A stretch of 64,000 nucleotides of DNA, taken from assembly GCA_038207425.1 (NCBI GenBank), contig JBBQZU010000002.1, positions 1 through 64,000 of the forward strand. The letters are read 5' to 3'. The translations under genes were made by a program, and so were the position numbers. The stretch comes from JBBQZU01 sp038207425. GTDB taxonomy: Bacteria; Bacteroidota; Bacteroidia; Flavobacteriales_D; Cryomorphaceae. Shown here in pieces: positions 53,395 through 62,700 of the stretch; position 1 is the first letter of the stretch; every line of letters begins with the position of its first letter. The notes under the pieces are model-generated. The model ran no database searches. It saw only the letters and a list, made by a program, of their open reading frames with translations, and had not been told where the DNA came from.

Positions 53395-54292
53395 TATCGA
53401 AAACATACTATCAAATGTTCCACATGGAACAGAAAAATGTCCACTGTGTAACTCACCGCATATACAATTTAAGTATGATGCCATAAGAGACTACGCCAGC
53501 ACTGATGATCCATTTTCGATACTCTGTTGTAACAATTGCTCACTGTTGTACACCTACCCAATTCCAGAAAATTTAGATCGATACTACGATAGTAACAATT
53601 ACATATCGCATAGCGAAGATAGACAAGGCATCATTAACAAACTCTACTATTACTTTCGTAATATCAATTTAAACTATAAATACAAGCTAACGAAAAAACA
53701 TAGCACAGGAAATAACTGGGCAGATTATGGTGCAGGGGCAGGTTCTTTTTGCGCATATGCAACAAAAAAAGGAATCCATATTACCGCCTATGAACCCAAC
53801 GCGTATGCAAGAGAAAGCTCCATCAAAAAAGGTGTCGAGACCTACGATAGCGTAGATTTCTTAACAACAACCACATCCTATAACTGCATAACTTTATGGC
53901 ATGTACTCGAGCATATTGTCAACCCCACTGAATCATTAAACCAATTCCATAAACGCCTAAAACAGAACGGAGTCCTTATATTGGCCCTTCCTAATCATAA
54001 CAGCTTCGATTGCCAATATTACAATAAATATTGGGCAGCTTGGGATGTTCCACGCCATCTATGGCATTTCAATGAGACAGCACTAAATACTTTGGCAAAA
54101 AATACGGGTTTCGAAATACTTACAACCTATCCTCTATACTTCGACTCTTTCTATGTTTCAGCATTGTCAGAAAAATACAAAAAAGGTTTTCTACTAATAG
54201 GCTTCATTATTGGATTCATTTCAAACGTATATGCATTTCTAAACCGTAAACCTTACAGCAGCATGATCTATATATTGAAAAAACACATTTAA
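53387..54292 (+). CDS. Class I SAM methyltransferase with N-terminal zinc ribbon
   Basis: A 301-aa protein. A four-Cys zinc finger lies at the N-terminus (CPLCNSP at ~18-24 and CCNNC at ~45-49), followed by a methyltransferase-23-type domain with WADYGAGAGSFCAYATKKG (motif I) and ITLWHVLEHIVNP (motif post-I/IV). A C-terminal hydrophobic segment (FLLIGFIIGFISNVYAFL) suggests membrane association. Such proteins methylate sugars or polyketide-like substrates in polysaccharide pathways. The start is GTG 53387, inside parS site 1. The gene is notably AT-rich compared with mnmG. Confidence 0.85.
   Translation: MKHIENILSNVPHGTEKCPLCNSPHIQFKYDAIRDYASTDDPFSILCCNNCSLLYTYPIPENLDRYYDSNNYISHSEDRQGIINKLYYYFRNINLNYKYKLTKKHSTGNNWADYGAGAGSFCAYATKKGIHITAYEPNAYARESSIKKGVETYDSVDFLTTTTSYNCITLWHVLEHIVNPTESLNQFHKRLKQNGVLILALPNHNSFDCQYYNKYWAAWDVPRHLWHFNETALNTLAKNTGFEILTTYPLYFDSFYVSALSEKYKKGFLLIGFIIGFISNVYAFLNRKPYSSMIYILKKHI
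53416..53431 (+). promoter_or_regulatory. parS-like ParB binding site 2
   Basis: TGTTCCACATGGAACA differs from the palindromic parS form TGTTCCACGTGGAACA at one base. It lies 37 bp (start to start) after site 1 and encodes NVPHGT in the methyltransferase. The pair in such close spacing supports a true partition site. Confidence 0.7.
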
Positions 54293-54438
54293 CCGTCGTT
54301 TTTAGGACTTTCATGCCCATATGGTACAATACCTATCTCCAATAAGAGATCGTTAAAATTTCATCTGGACTGGTATGTTACTATATTTCAACATTTTAGA
54401 TCAATATAATTCAAATCCCTTCATTTTTAGTATTCCTT

Positions 54439-54446
54439 TACCTTTG
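54439..54446 (+). promoter_or_regulatory. Candidate -7 element for the aldehyde dehydrogenase
   Basis: TACCTTTG fits TAnnTTTG exactly, 17 bp before the ATG at 54464. No clear -33 box was seen. Confidence 0.6.
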
Positions 54447-54463
54447 CACCAAATACCTCCCTC

Positions 54464-56014
54464 ATGATAAAAACAAAGACCAATAGTCAAATAGCAACCA
54501 TTCTGCTTAAGCTCGGAATTGATGCCACCAATTCCGGTACATCCACTGGAACAAAAGTCTATTCAAGCAAAAACTTGATAGAAAGTTATTCTCCTGTAGA
54601 TGGCTCGCTCATAGGCAGCGTATCAACTACCACACAAGAGCAATTCAGCGTGATGATTGAAACTGCTCAAAAAACATATTTAACCTGGCGTATGGTGCCT
54701 GCGCCTAAGCGAGGTGAAATCGTAAGGCAGTTTGGCGATAAACTACGAGAACTAAAAAATGAACTGGGCGCCCTCGTTTCCTTTGAGATGGGAAAATCAA
54801 TGCAGGAAGGACTAGGAGAAGTTCAGGAAATGATAGATATATGCGATTTTGCCGTGGGACTATCACGCCAGCTTCATGGTCTTACAATGCACAGCGAGCG
54901 ATTTAAACACAGAATGTATGAGCAATACCATCCTCTCGGTATAGTAGGAATCATTTCAGCTTTTAATTTTCCGGTGGCAGTTTGGTGCTGGAATTCAGCC
55001 TTGGCATGGATATGTGGCAATGTGACTGTATGGAAACCATCCGAAAAGACACCATTGTGTTCCATCGCCTGCCAAAACATATTCAATATAGTGGCAAGAC
55101 AAAACAACTTGCCCGAAGGCATTAGTAATATCGTAAACGGAGATTACAAAGTCGGAGAAATGATGACTTCAGAATCCCGAATACCACTTATTTCCGCGAC
55201 AGGGTCCATACGAATGGGTAAAATTGTTGCTCAAAAAGTAGCAGCACGCTTAGGCAAGACCATACTTGAATTGGGCGGAAACAATGCGGTTATTATAGCA
55301 CCATCTTCAAATCTCAAAGTAGCAATACCAGCAATTGTATTTGGAGCTGTGGGCACCGCCGGTCAACGATGCACCTCCACAAGACGACTTATTATTCATG
55401 AGTCTATATACAAGGAGGTTAAAGACGCTCTTATAAAAGCTTACTCACAGCTTCGCATTGGTAATCCATTGGACGCTAGCAATCACGTTGGGCCTCTAAT
55501 CGACCAACATGCCGTTGAATTATATCTCAAAGCCATTGATAGAATTTCCATTGAAGGTGGGAATATCGTGGCTTTTGGCGGTGTAATTACTGACGACGAA
55601 CACTCCTCAGGCTGCTACGTAAAGCCAGTAATTGCTGAAGTATCAAATCATCTCTCAATAGTACAGGAAGAAACTTTCGCACCCATATTATACATTATGC
55701 CTTACAGTACGCTTGATGAAGCCATAGCGCTTCAAAATGGTGTAGTTCAAGGACTATCATCAGCAATCTTGACCAATGACTTAAGAGAGGCCGAGGCTTT
55801 CCTTTCGCATGAAGGTTCTGATTGCGGCATAGCCAATGTGAATATTGGCACGTCGGGTGCTGAAATTGGCGGAGCATTTGGTGGAGAAAAAGAAACAGGA
55901 GGTGGTAGAGAATCTGGCAGTGACGCATGGAAAGCGTATATGCGCAGACAAACCAATACTATAAATTATAGTCTCGACTTACCACTAGCTCAAGGTATCA
56001 AATTCGATCTCTAA
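54464..56014 (+). CDS. Aldehyde dehydrogenase, ALDH7/alpha-aminoadipic-semialdehyde type
   Basis: A 516-aa NAD(P)-dependent dehydrogenase. The catalytic Cys is C303 (GTAGQRCTSTRR), the general-base Glu is E269 in LELGGNNAV, and the cofactor-binding region is ISAFNFPVAVWCWNSALAW. The long N-terminal lead and sequence pattern fit the ALDH7 (antiquitin, AmaB-like) group acting on alpha-aminoadipic semialdehyde in lysine catabolism. That substrate is inference; no other lysine-pathway gene is adjacent. Confidence 0.85.
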   Translation: MIKTKTNSQIATILLKLGIDATNSGTSTGTKVYSSKNLIESYSPVDGSLIGSVSTTTQEQFSVMIETAQKTYLTWRMVPAPKRGEIVRQFGDKLRELKNELGALVSFEMGKSMQEGLGEVQEMIDICDFAVGLSRQLHGLTMHSERFKHRMYEQYHPLGIVGIISAFNFPVAVWCWNSALAWICGNVTVWKPSEKTPLCSIACQNIFNIVARQNNLPEGISNIVNGDYKVGEMMTSESRIPLISATGSIRMGKIVAQKVAARLGKTILELGGNNAVIIAPSSNLKVAIPAIVFGAVGTAGQRCTSTRRLIIHESIYKEVKDALIKAYSQLRIGNPLDASNHVGPLIDQHAVELYLKAIDRISIEGGNIVAFGGVITDDEHSSGCYVKPVIAEVSNHLSIVQEETFAPILYIMPYSTLDEAIALQNGVVQGLSSAILTNDLREAEAFLSHEGSDCGIANVNIGTSGAEIGGAFGGEKETGGGRESGSDAWKAYMRRQTNTINYSLDLPLAQGIKFDL

Positions 56015-57265
56015 GTGCGTCATATTTCTCAATCAATCAAGATTCTAAGAACAATTGTTCTTGTTGTTCCGCTGTTCATATCATGCAGCGGTACTGAGAC
56101 TATTATAGAAAAACCTGTTGAACCAGGCAATTGGCGATTCACTTTTGATTTAAACGGAGACCTTCTTCCCGTCAACGCAACGTTGTTATATATTGAAAAT
56201 GATAGCGCAATCATGTTATTCAAAAATGGCTCAGAGATAATTACTGCATCAGAAATTACTTTCAGAAATGACAGTTTTATTATAAAAATGCCTTATTTCA
56301 ACTCATCACTTCAGCTATTCAAAGAAAGTAAAGACCTATTAACCGGACAATTCGTCAATCACGATAAACAACAGTACTTCATACCTGTACAAGCTGAATT
56401 CGATAAGGAATTCCGATTTACATCTTCTCAAAGCTCAAAAAATCTAAGCTCACGTTATAAAGCAACTTTCACTGAACTATCAGGCCATACATATCCTGCC
56501 ATTCTTCAAATAGCCAATTATAAAGGAAATTTAACTGCCACCTTCCGCACAGAAACCGGAGATTACAGGTATCTGCAAGGCAATATCATGAATGGAAAAA
56601 TCAACCTGAGCACTTTTGATGGAGCCCACCTATTCTACTTTGACGCGATAATTAATGGTGACAGCCTAACAAATGGCCGTTTCATTTCAGGAAGCCATTA
56701 CCACTCTTCATGGTGCGCAATGGTGGACACTACTTTTGAACTAAAAAACCCGGAAACCATTACATACCTTTTAAATCAAAACGATACAATAGATTTCAGA
56801 CTTCCTAATCACAATGGTGATACCGTACAGTGGTCCGATCTTTCCTTAAATAATAAGGTTGTTATATTAGACATTATGGGAAGTTGGTGCCCTAATTGTC
56901 TTGATGCAAACAAGGCATTGCTTGAAATTATAAAGAAATTTCCAAAAGATCAGATTTCCTTAATACCCATAGCATTTGAGCATAACTCTGATTTTAGTCA
57001 AGCAAAAAAATCCATTCAACGATCTTTGACTCAAACCGGCCAACACAATACGTTTCTATTTGGTGGTAAAGCCAGTAAAGTGCAGGCAAGCGAAACCTTT
57101 CCAATGCTAAATGAAATTTCATCTTTCCCTACCATCATAGTAATAGACCAGAACAGGAAAGTACAGCTAATCTATACTGGATTCAATGGACCGGGAACCG
57201 GTATTCACTACGAACATTTCATTGATCGCATGGAGCATGTACTACATAGTCTTATAAGCCCCTAG
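56015..57265 (+). CDS. TlpA/ResA-like thioredoxin-fold lipoprotein
   Basis: A 416-aa exported protein with a lipoprotein-type N-terminus (VPLFISC). Residues ~30-245 are a strand-rich region of unknown type; residues ~265-412 form a thioredoxin domain with the CPNC active site (C292-C295, GSWCPNCLDA). The redox role is likely periplasmic thiol exchange. The start is GTG 56015, directly after the dehydrogenase stop. The two are presumably co-transcribed. Confidence 0.85.
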   Translation: MRHISQSIKILRTIVLVVPLFISCSGTETIIEKPVEPGNWRFTFDLNGDLLPVNATLLYIENDSAIMLFKNGSEIITASEITFRNDSFIIKMPYFNSSLQLFKESKDLLTGQFVNHDKQQYFIPVQAEFDKEFRFTSSQSSKNLSSRYKATFTELSGHTYPAILQIANYKGNLTATFRTETGDYRYLQGNIMNGKINLSTFDGAHLFYFDAIINGDSLTNGRFISGSHYHSSWCAMVDTTFELKNPETITYLLNQNDTIDFRLPNHNGDTVQWSDLSLNNKVVILDIMGSWCPNCLDANKALLEIIKKFPKDQISLIPIAFEHNSDFSQAKKSIQRSLTQTGQHNTFLFGGKASKVQASETFPMLNEISSFPTIIVIDQNRKVQLIYTGFNGPGTGIHYEHFIDRMEHVLHSLISP

Positions 57266-57270
57266 TCGTG

Positions 57271-57702
57271 TTAGTAACATGAGATTTGGTCTACACGTCG
57301 TGCATGTCTCCCACCTTCAAAATTCGTAGTAATAAAACTCTTTAAAATTTCCTTTGCCAAATCCTGTGAAATAAATCTAGCTGGTAATGCTAGAATATTG
57401 GCATTATTATGGGCCCTTGCCAGCACTGCTATTTCCGGTGCCCAACAAATAGCGCAGCGTATGCCTTGATGCTTATTAGCGGTAATGGCTACTCCGTTGG
57501 CACTGCCACATATAAGTATCCCAAATTCAGCGTCGCCTTGTTCTATCGCATCCGCTACAGTATGGGCGTACTTCGGATAATCCGTACTTTCCAAGCCAAA
57601 TGTACCACTGTCAATATAACTATATCCCTCCAATTCTAAATAGCATCTTAATATCTCCTTTAATTCAAAACCAGCGTGATCGCTTCCAATTGAAAACTTC
57701 AT
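57271..57702 (-). CDS. rpiB: Ribose-5-phosphate isomerase B
   Basis: A 143-aa RpiB/LacAB-family enzyme that interconverts ribulose 5-phosphate and ribose 5-phosphate. It begins SIGSDHAGFELK and has the active-site stretch CGSANGVAITANK with the conserved Cys, plus R in the C-terminal RHARRVDQI. It is convergent with the thioredoxin gene (5 bp between stops). Confidence 0.93.
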   Translation of the reverse strand: MKFSIGSDHAGFELKEILRCYLELEGYSYIDSGTFGLESTDYPKYAHTVADAIEQGDAEFGILICGSANGVAITANKHQGIRCAICWAPEIAVLARAHNNANILALPARFISQDLAKEILKSFITTNFEGGRHARRVDQISCY

Positions 57703-58147
57703 TTCTTTAGATATTTAGTGTAAAGCTAAACCGTTCCTGATTAAAAACAACTATGTGAAGAATATCCTCACAACTTAATTCAATACTATAAATCAAATAT
57801 TTACATAACCACTTGTTAATACCAATCCTGTTGATATTCATAGTAACGTGTGTACAAGCCCTGATAAATTTAATTCTATTTCACCATTTAAGTTCTGCTT
57901 AGCATAACAAATCAATTGCCACCCATAACAACTCATAAAGATTTCAATACTCAACACCATACCTTTAAACACTCCTTCAAAACAGTATGCATATTGTACT
58001 TTTGCATAAATGATCTTTCACCGTCGTGTTGAGAACATACTATACCTTTCATATTCAGAGTTTACCTATTCCAAAACTGTTAATAGGTTGTTACTTAAAT
58101 ATTAAAAACAGCGAATGCAAGTTTTAAATTCACAACTTTCAAACACC
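57703..58147. other. ~445-bp AT-rich intergenic region
   Basis: No gene is supported here. The sequence is AT-rich and lies between divergently oriented rpiB and the MORN-repeat gene. It holds three TGTT[AG]ATA octamers (57814, 57829 and 58078), which resemble degenerate DnaA boxes (TGTGNATAA) at seven of nine positions. Being ~4.3 kb from the parS pair, it is the best place in the window for an origin or a strong regulatory region, but the motif evidence is weak. Confidence 0.35.
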
Positions 58148-59692
58148 ATGAACAGCGCTATTACAAACACATTTCTTTCTTTTAAAGAATTTAAAATATT
58201 TATAATAGTAATGATCTCTTCGTTTAACCTATTTTCTCAAGCTGATGGATATACGTACTATTATTACGACAATGGAAAAACTAGCAGTGAAGGATATATG
58301 GAAAGCAGGAAACCAAATGGATACTGGAAAACCTATTATCAAAATGGTGTTATGAAAAGTGAAGGTAACAGAAAGAATTTTTTGCTCGATAGTATATGGA
58401 AATTCTACGATGAAGAAAGAACTATCCTTAATGAGATTTCATATAGCTATGGCAAGAAAAACGGTATAACCAGGAACTATAAGTCAGGAGTGATTTATGA
58501 AGAATTGACATACCAGGATGATATCAGAATTGATAAGATACTTACCTATTACCCTACTGGCGAATTAAAACAACAGGTGCGTTTAGAGAACGGAAAAGAG
58601 AATGGTGATGGATACGAATATGATACAGAAGGGAGAATCATAACGTTGCTTGAATACAAGGATGGTTTCCTCAAGAAAGCTGAACAAATAAACAGATTTG
58701 ATAGCAGAGGTAAAAAAAGAGGAATATGGATGAGCTACCATCCCAATGGGATTCTGGCGGAAGAAGGTACTTATATGAATGATAAGAAGAATGGAATCTT
58801 TAAATATTTTGACCGAAAGGGTGAACTTATTAATCTGGAAAAATACAGGGATGGAGAACTGGTGGTTGATACTGAAGAATCTATCGTTTTAGATTTGAAA
58901 AGCACTTACTATGAAGATGGTACTGTAAGGTCAACGGGTGGGTATGTAGATGGCAAAAAGGAAGGTACACACCGCACATATAACGAAGATGGCAGCATAT
59001 TGACTGGTGAAGTATATAAAGGTGGCATAAAAGTAGGGGAGGGTTTAGTTGATGAGCAAGGAGGGTACCAAAGTTCATGGAAGCTATATTATCCATCAGG
59101 CGAAATGAAGGCACAAGGATACTATGAAAACAGCAACAGAACTGGAGACTGGATTTTTTACCATCCCTTAGGAAAAATAGAACATAAAGCGAAGTACCTA
59201 AACGGAATGCCACATGGCCCTTGGAAGTGGTATTTTGAAAATGGAGTATTACGTCGCGAAGAGTCTTTCAGAAGAGGTAAGGAAGATGGAATGGTGACTG
59301 AGTATGATGTAGAAGGAAATATTATCACGCAGGGCAATTACGTATCTGGTTTTCGTGACGGTGAGTGGTTTTACCATGTTGGTGATCACACTGAAACAGG
59401 ATTTTACCGTGATGGTGAACGAACAGGTGAATGGATTTATGAATTTCCGGAGGGAAAATTGAACTTTAAGGGTTCATATGTTTCGGGTCTTGCAGTAGGA
59501 AGACATAAATGGTACCATCCAAACGGTCAGTTGAGAATGGAAGGCAAATACAGCAGTGGAGTGAGGGTGGGGACGTGGCGCACTTATGATGAAGAAGGAT
59601 TAGAATATTTGAATATCAAGTATAAAAATGGAGTAGAGGTAAAGATTAACGGAAAGAAAGTTACAGTTGGCGAAGATCAAGGAAATATATAA
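58148..59692 (+). CDS. Exported MORN/YwqK-type repeat protein
   Basis: A 514-aa protein with a signal peptide (about 1-30, ending LFSQA). The rest is a chain of ~20-24-residue MORN-like repeats of the form YYxNGKxxxEGxYxxGxxxGxWxxY, more than a dozen copies from ~35 to ~500. Such YwqK-family proteins are common in Bacteroidota; databases sometimes name them 'toxin-antitoxin antitoxin', which this architecture does not by itself support. ATG 58148 is chosen because it begins the signal peptide; ATG 58115 is possible. Function unknown. Confidence 0.8.
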   Translation: MNSAITNTFLSFKEFKIFIIVMISSFNLFSQADGYTYYYYDNGKTSSEGYMESRKPNGYWKTYYQNGVMKSEGNRKNFLLDSIWKFYDEERTILNEISYSYGKKNGITRNYKSGVIYEELTYQDDIRIDKILTYYPTGELKQQVRLENGKENGDGYEYDTEGRIITLLEYKDGFLKKAEQINRFDSRGKKRGIWMSYHPNGILAEEGTYMNDKKNGIFKYFDRKGELINLEKYRDGELVVDTEESIVLDLKSTYYEDGTVRSTGGYVDGKKEGTHRTYNEDGSILTGEVYKGGIKVGEGLVDEQGGYQSSWKLYYPSGEMKAQGYYENSNRTGDWIFYHPLGKIEHKAKYLNGMPHGPWKWYFENGVLRREESFRRGKEDGMVTEYDVEGNIITQGNYVSGFRDGEWFYHVGDHTETGFYRDGERTGEWIYEFPEGKLNFKGSYVSGLAVGRHKWYHPNGQLRMEGKYSSGVRVGTWRTYDEEGLEYLNIKYKNGVEVKINGKKVTVGEDQGNI

Positions 59693-59748
59693 AAGCACCC
59701 AAGTCAGTTTATAGTTTCTACATTTAAAACAAATTAGGGTACGCTAAA

Positions 59749-61935
59749 ATGACAATGCCAAAGTTCCTGTCAAATGACTATTTGAATAGCATTTTAGATA
59801 GTTCATCCAATATGATTATTACTTTGGATAACAATCTGAATGTAATTGACTTTAACAGAATAGCTGAAGTTAACCTACTGTATGAGAAAGCAGATGTTTT
59901 GGGTAAAGATATGAGCATGATTTTTCACAATGACAACCTGTTACAATCTCTTATTGATGAAGTTTCAGCCGCAGGCAGTTTTAAGAGAACTGTTATTTTA
60001 AAAAAGGCAAATGGCATCAAATTTAGTGCGTACATTTCAGCATCAGCCTTTGGGTCTAATGCTTCTGAAATACAAGGCTTTGTAATTAGGATAAGCGATA
60101 TTACTGATGAGCACGAAAGCAGAAGATTAGTTGAGGAGCAGCAAGCCAAGATAGAAGCTATTTTCGAAAGCGGTTCAACTATGTTTTGGACTGTAAATAA
60201 AAATATAGCGCTTACATCCTTTAACAGAGAATATGGGGAAACTGTAAAAAGGATTTATGGCGAATATCCTGAGATAAACAGAGACTTGTTTAAACCGCGA
60301 AAGAAATTTGCTTCAGATCAATACCACGAGTTTTGGGAAAAGAAATATAATGAAGTTTTTAGCACCAAGAATAGGATTTTCTTTCAAACAAAAACAAGAG
60401 ATAATAAAGGAGTTGCAAGTTACAGAGAGATTTATCTTAACCCGATATTCGATACAGAAGAGAAAGGCATAGTAAAAGAAGTAGCAGGTATGGCTGTGGA
60501 CATTACAGAAAAGAAGTTGGCCGAGCGCAAGTTGAATGAGCAGGCATCGAAAATCAGGACAATATTTGACGCTACAAACCATATGATTTGGTCTGTTGAT
60601 CTGAATTATTGCATCACTTCCTACAATAAAAGCTATGAGAAAATAGTGACCGAGAGAACCGGCATAAAACCAGTAGTAGGCGAGAATACACTTGACATAG
60701 CCGAAGTAATCAAGAAAGGATATTCAAAAGAGTTGCTAGAATTATATGAGCGTGTTCACCTTGGTGAGAAGATTCTTTATGAGTTCAAATACATTGACCG
60801 AAATCAAAAGGAGCATATAGAAGAAGTATCACTGAATCCAATTTATGATGATGAAGGAAATCTTTGTGAAATTGCCTGTTTGGCACAAGTGGTTACTTAT
60901 AAAAGAACTGCTGAAAGAAAACTGAAAGGCCAGGCCGCCAGGATCAATGCAATTTTCGAAAGCACCGCCATAGTAATCTGGACGCTTGATGCGAATATGC
61001 GCATTGTGAGTTTTAATAAAATGTTTTCAAACGAATTTTTCAGAGTTACAGGCAAGGAATTGGGCATAGGCGTTGATTTTCTTGACTCCATGAGCCAAAG
61101 GCTTTCCGAAAAGGGTAGATCAGACTTAAAGGAGTATGTAGAGTTGGCTCTGACCGGACAAAAACAACAATTTGAAGGGGCTATATACGCCAGAGATGGT
61201 TCCAAAAGGTGGATGGAAGTGTTTTTAAATCCTATCAATTCAGAAAACGATGACATAAGAGAAGTCTCATGCATGTGTTTTGAAATCACTGATAAAAAAG
61301 AGATAGAGGAGCAAATGCGGGAATCAATAAATGAAAAAGAGATATTGCTTCAGGAGGTACACCATCGTGTGAAGAACAATCTACAAGTTATTAGCAGCAT
61401 ACTGAATCTACAATCATCATATGTGCGCGACGAGAATTCTTTGAATATTCTAAGGGAAAGCCAGAATAGAATCAAATCAATGAGTTTTATCCATGAGTCA
61501 CTTTATCAAACTAAAGATTTCTCAAGAGTTGAGTTTAGTGGATACATTCTTACGCTTGCCAATAACTTAATTCATTCTTACAGTATTGAAAGAGAAAAGA
61601 TCAAATTGAAAACCGACTTTACGAAAGTGTTTCTCTCACTTGATCAGGCCATACCATGTGGCCTTATAGCAAATGAGTTGGTATCAAATGCGCTGAAGTA
61701 TGCTTTTCCTTTAGGAACGCACGGTGAGATACTTCTAAAAATTTCAGAATCAAATGGAAAGATATCCTTTCATATCGGAGATAACGGCGTTGGCCTACCA
61801 ACGGAACTTGATGCAGAGAACACCGAATCACTCGGGCTACAGTTGGTATATACACTGATTGATCAGCTAGATGCGTCCATTGAAATTCAAAGAGAAGCGG
61901 GTACCAATTATTTGATTACTTTTGATAAACGTTAA
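59749..61935 (+). CDS. Soluble multi-PAS histidine kinase, HisKA_2 type
   Basis: A 728-aa kinase with no membrane helix. Four PAS domains run from ~8 to ~525 (recurring starts such as ILDSSSNMIITLDNNLNVIDFN and AIFESTAIVIWTLDANMRIVSFN, each ending in ITE/ITD-K). The phospho-acceptor is in EVHHRVKNNLQVISSIL (H538/H539), characteristic of HisKA_2, followed by an HATPase domain with NELVSNALKYAF and GDNGVGL. It starts 56 bp after the MORN gene and precedes the LytTR regulator by 12 bp, so the pair is a two-component system. Confidence 0.92.
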   Translation: MTMPKFLSNDYLNSILDSSSNMIITLDNNLNVIDFNRIAEVNLLYEKADVLGKDMSMIFHNDNLLQSLIDEVSAAGSFKRTVILKKANGIKFSAYISASAFGSNASEIQGFVIRISDITDEHESRRLVEEQQAKIEAIFESGSTMFWTVNKNIALTSFNREYGETVKRIYGEYPEINRDLFKPRKKFASDQYHEFWEKKYNEVFSTKNRIFFQTKTRDNKGVASYREIYLNPIFDTEEKGIVKEVAGMAVDITEKKLAERKLNEQASKIRTIFDATNHMIWSVDLNYCITSYNKSYEKIVTERTGIKPVVGENTLDIAEVIKKGYSKELLELYERVHLGEKILYEFKYIDRNQKEHIEEVSLNPIYDDEGNLCEIACLAQVVTYKRTAERKLKGQAARINAIFESTAIVIWTLDANMRIVSFNKMFSNEFFRVTGKELGIGVDFLDSMSQRLSEKGRSDLKEYVELALTGQKQQFEGAIYARDGSKRWMEVFLNPINSENDDIREVSCMCFEITDKKEIEEQMRESINEKEILLQEVHHRVKNNLQVISSILNLQSSYVRDENSLNILRESQNRIKSMSFIHESLYQTKDFSRVEFSGYILTLANNLIHSYSIEREKIKLKTDFTKVFLSLDQAIPCGLIANELVSNALKYAFPLGTHGEILLKISESNGKISFHIGDNGVGLPTELDAENTESLGLQLVYTLIDQLDASIEIQREAGTNYLITFDKR

Positions 61936-61947
61936 TTCGCGTGGTAA

Positions 61948-62700
61948 ATGGGTAAGTCCAATGTACTTGTTGTTGAAGATGAAGCGATAGTATCCAAGGA
62001 TATTCAACACAGTTTAAAGAAGTTGGGTTACAACGTAGTAGGCGCAGCATCAACAGGCGAAAAAGCGATAGAGCTGGCGCTGGAGTTAAAGCCGGATATA
62101 GTTTTGATGGATATCATGCTCAAAGGCGAGCTTACAGGAATAGATGCCGCAGAGGAGATCAGAGCTACTGCAAACATACCCGTCATTTACCTCACAGCTT
62201 ATGCTGATGAAGGCACCCTATCAAGGGCAAAAGTTACAGAACCGTACGGTTACATCATAAAGCCATTTAAAGAGATTGATATTCATACATCTATCGAAAT
62301 GGCTATTTATAAACATCAAAAAGAGTCAGAGGTTAGGAAAGAGAGAGACTTTCTATACTCGATAGTGGAGAATAAAGAGTCGCGGGATTTCATTTTTGTA
62401 AAATCAAATTCCAGACTTGTTAAGCTTAAAACAAGCGATATTTATTTTGTAGAAGCACTTAAAGACTATGTGGTAATCAATGCGCTTAACACACGCTACA
62501 CCATTCATTCTACAATGAAAGAGATCGAGAAGAAGCTACCCGCTGAAGATTTTATCAGAGTACACCGATCATTTATTGTAAGGCTTGATAAGATTGCTGC
62601 GATTGAGCAGCCTAATCTGATACTGGAAAACGACAAAAAAGTAATACCCATTGGGGGTTCGTACAAGGACGATCTCAACAACAGAATTAATCTGGTTTAA
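61948..62700 (+). CDS. LytTR-type response regulator
   Basis: A 250-aa regulator. An N-terminal receiver (acidic E10/D11, phospho-acceptor D55, switch Thr in YLTAYAD, Lys in IIKPF) joins a C-terminal LytTR DNA-binding domain (~147-248; YFVEALKDYVVINALNTRYTIHSTMK and VHRSFIVRLDKI). It is the partner of the upstream PAS kinase. Its stop overlaps the convergent rnr stop by 4 bp. No LytTR target repeat was identified in the window. Confidence 0.93.
   Translation: MGKSNVLVVEDEAIVSKDIQHSLKKLGYNVVGAASTGEKAIELALELKPDIVLMDIMLKGELTGIDAAEEIRATANIPVIYLTAYADEGTLSRAKVTEPYGYIIKPFKEIDIHTSIEMAIYKHQKESEVRKERDFLYSIVENKESRDFIFVKSNSRLVKLKTSDIYFVEALKDYVVINALNTRYTIHSTMKEIEKKLPAEDFIRVHRSFIVRLDKIAAIEQPNLILENDKKVIPIGGSYKDDLNNRINLV

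Noticed and set aside
58148..59692. Reading the MORN-repeat protein as a toxin-antitoxin antitoxin
   Set aside because: It has a signal peptide and no adjacent toxin; the label comes only from database naming of YwqK relatives.
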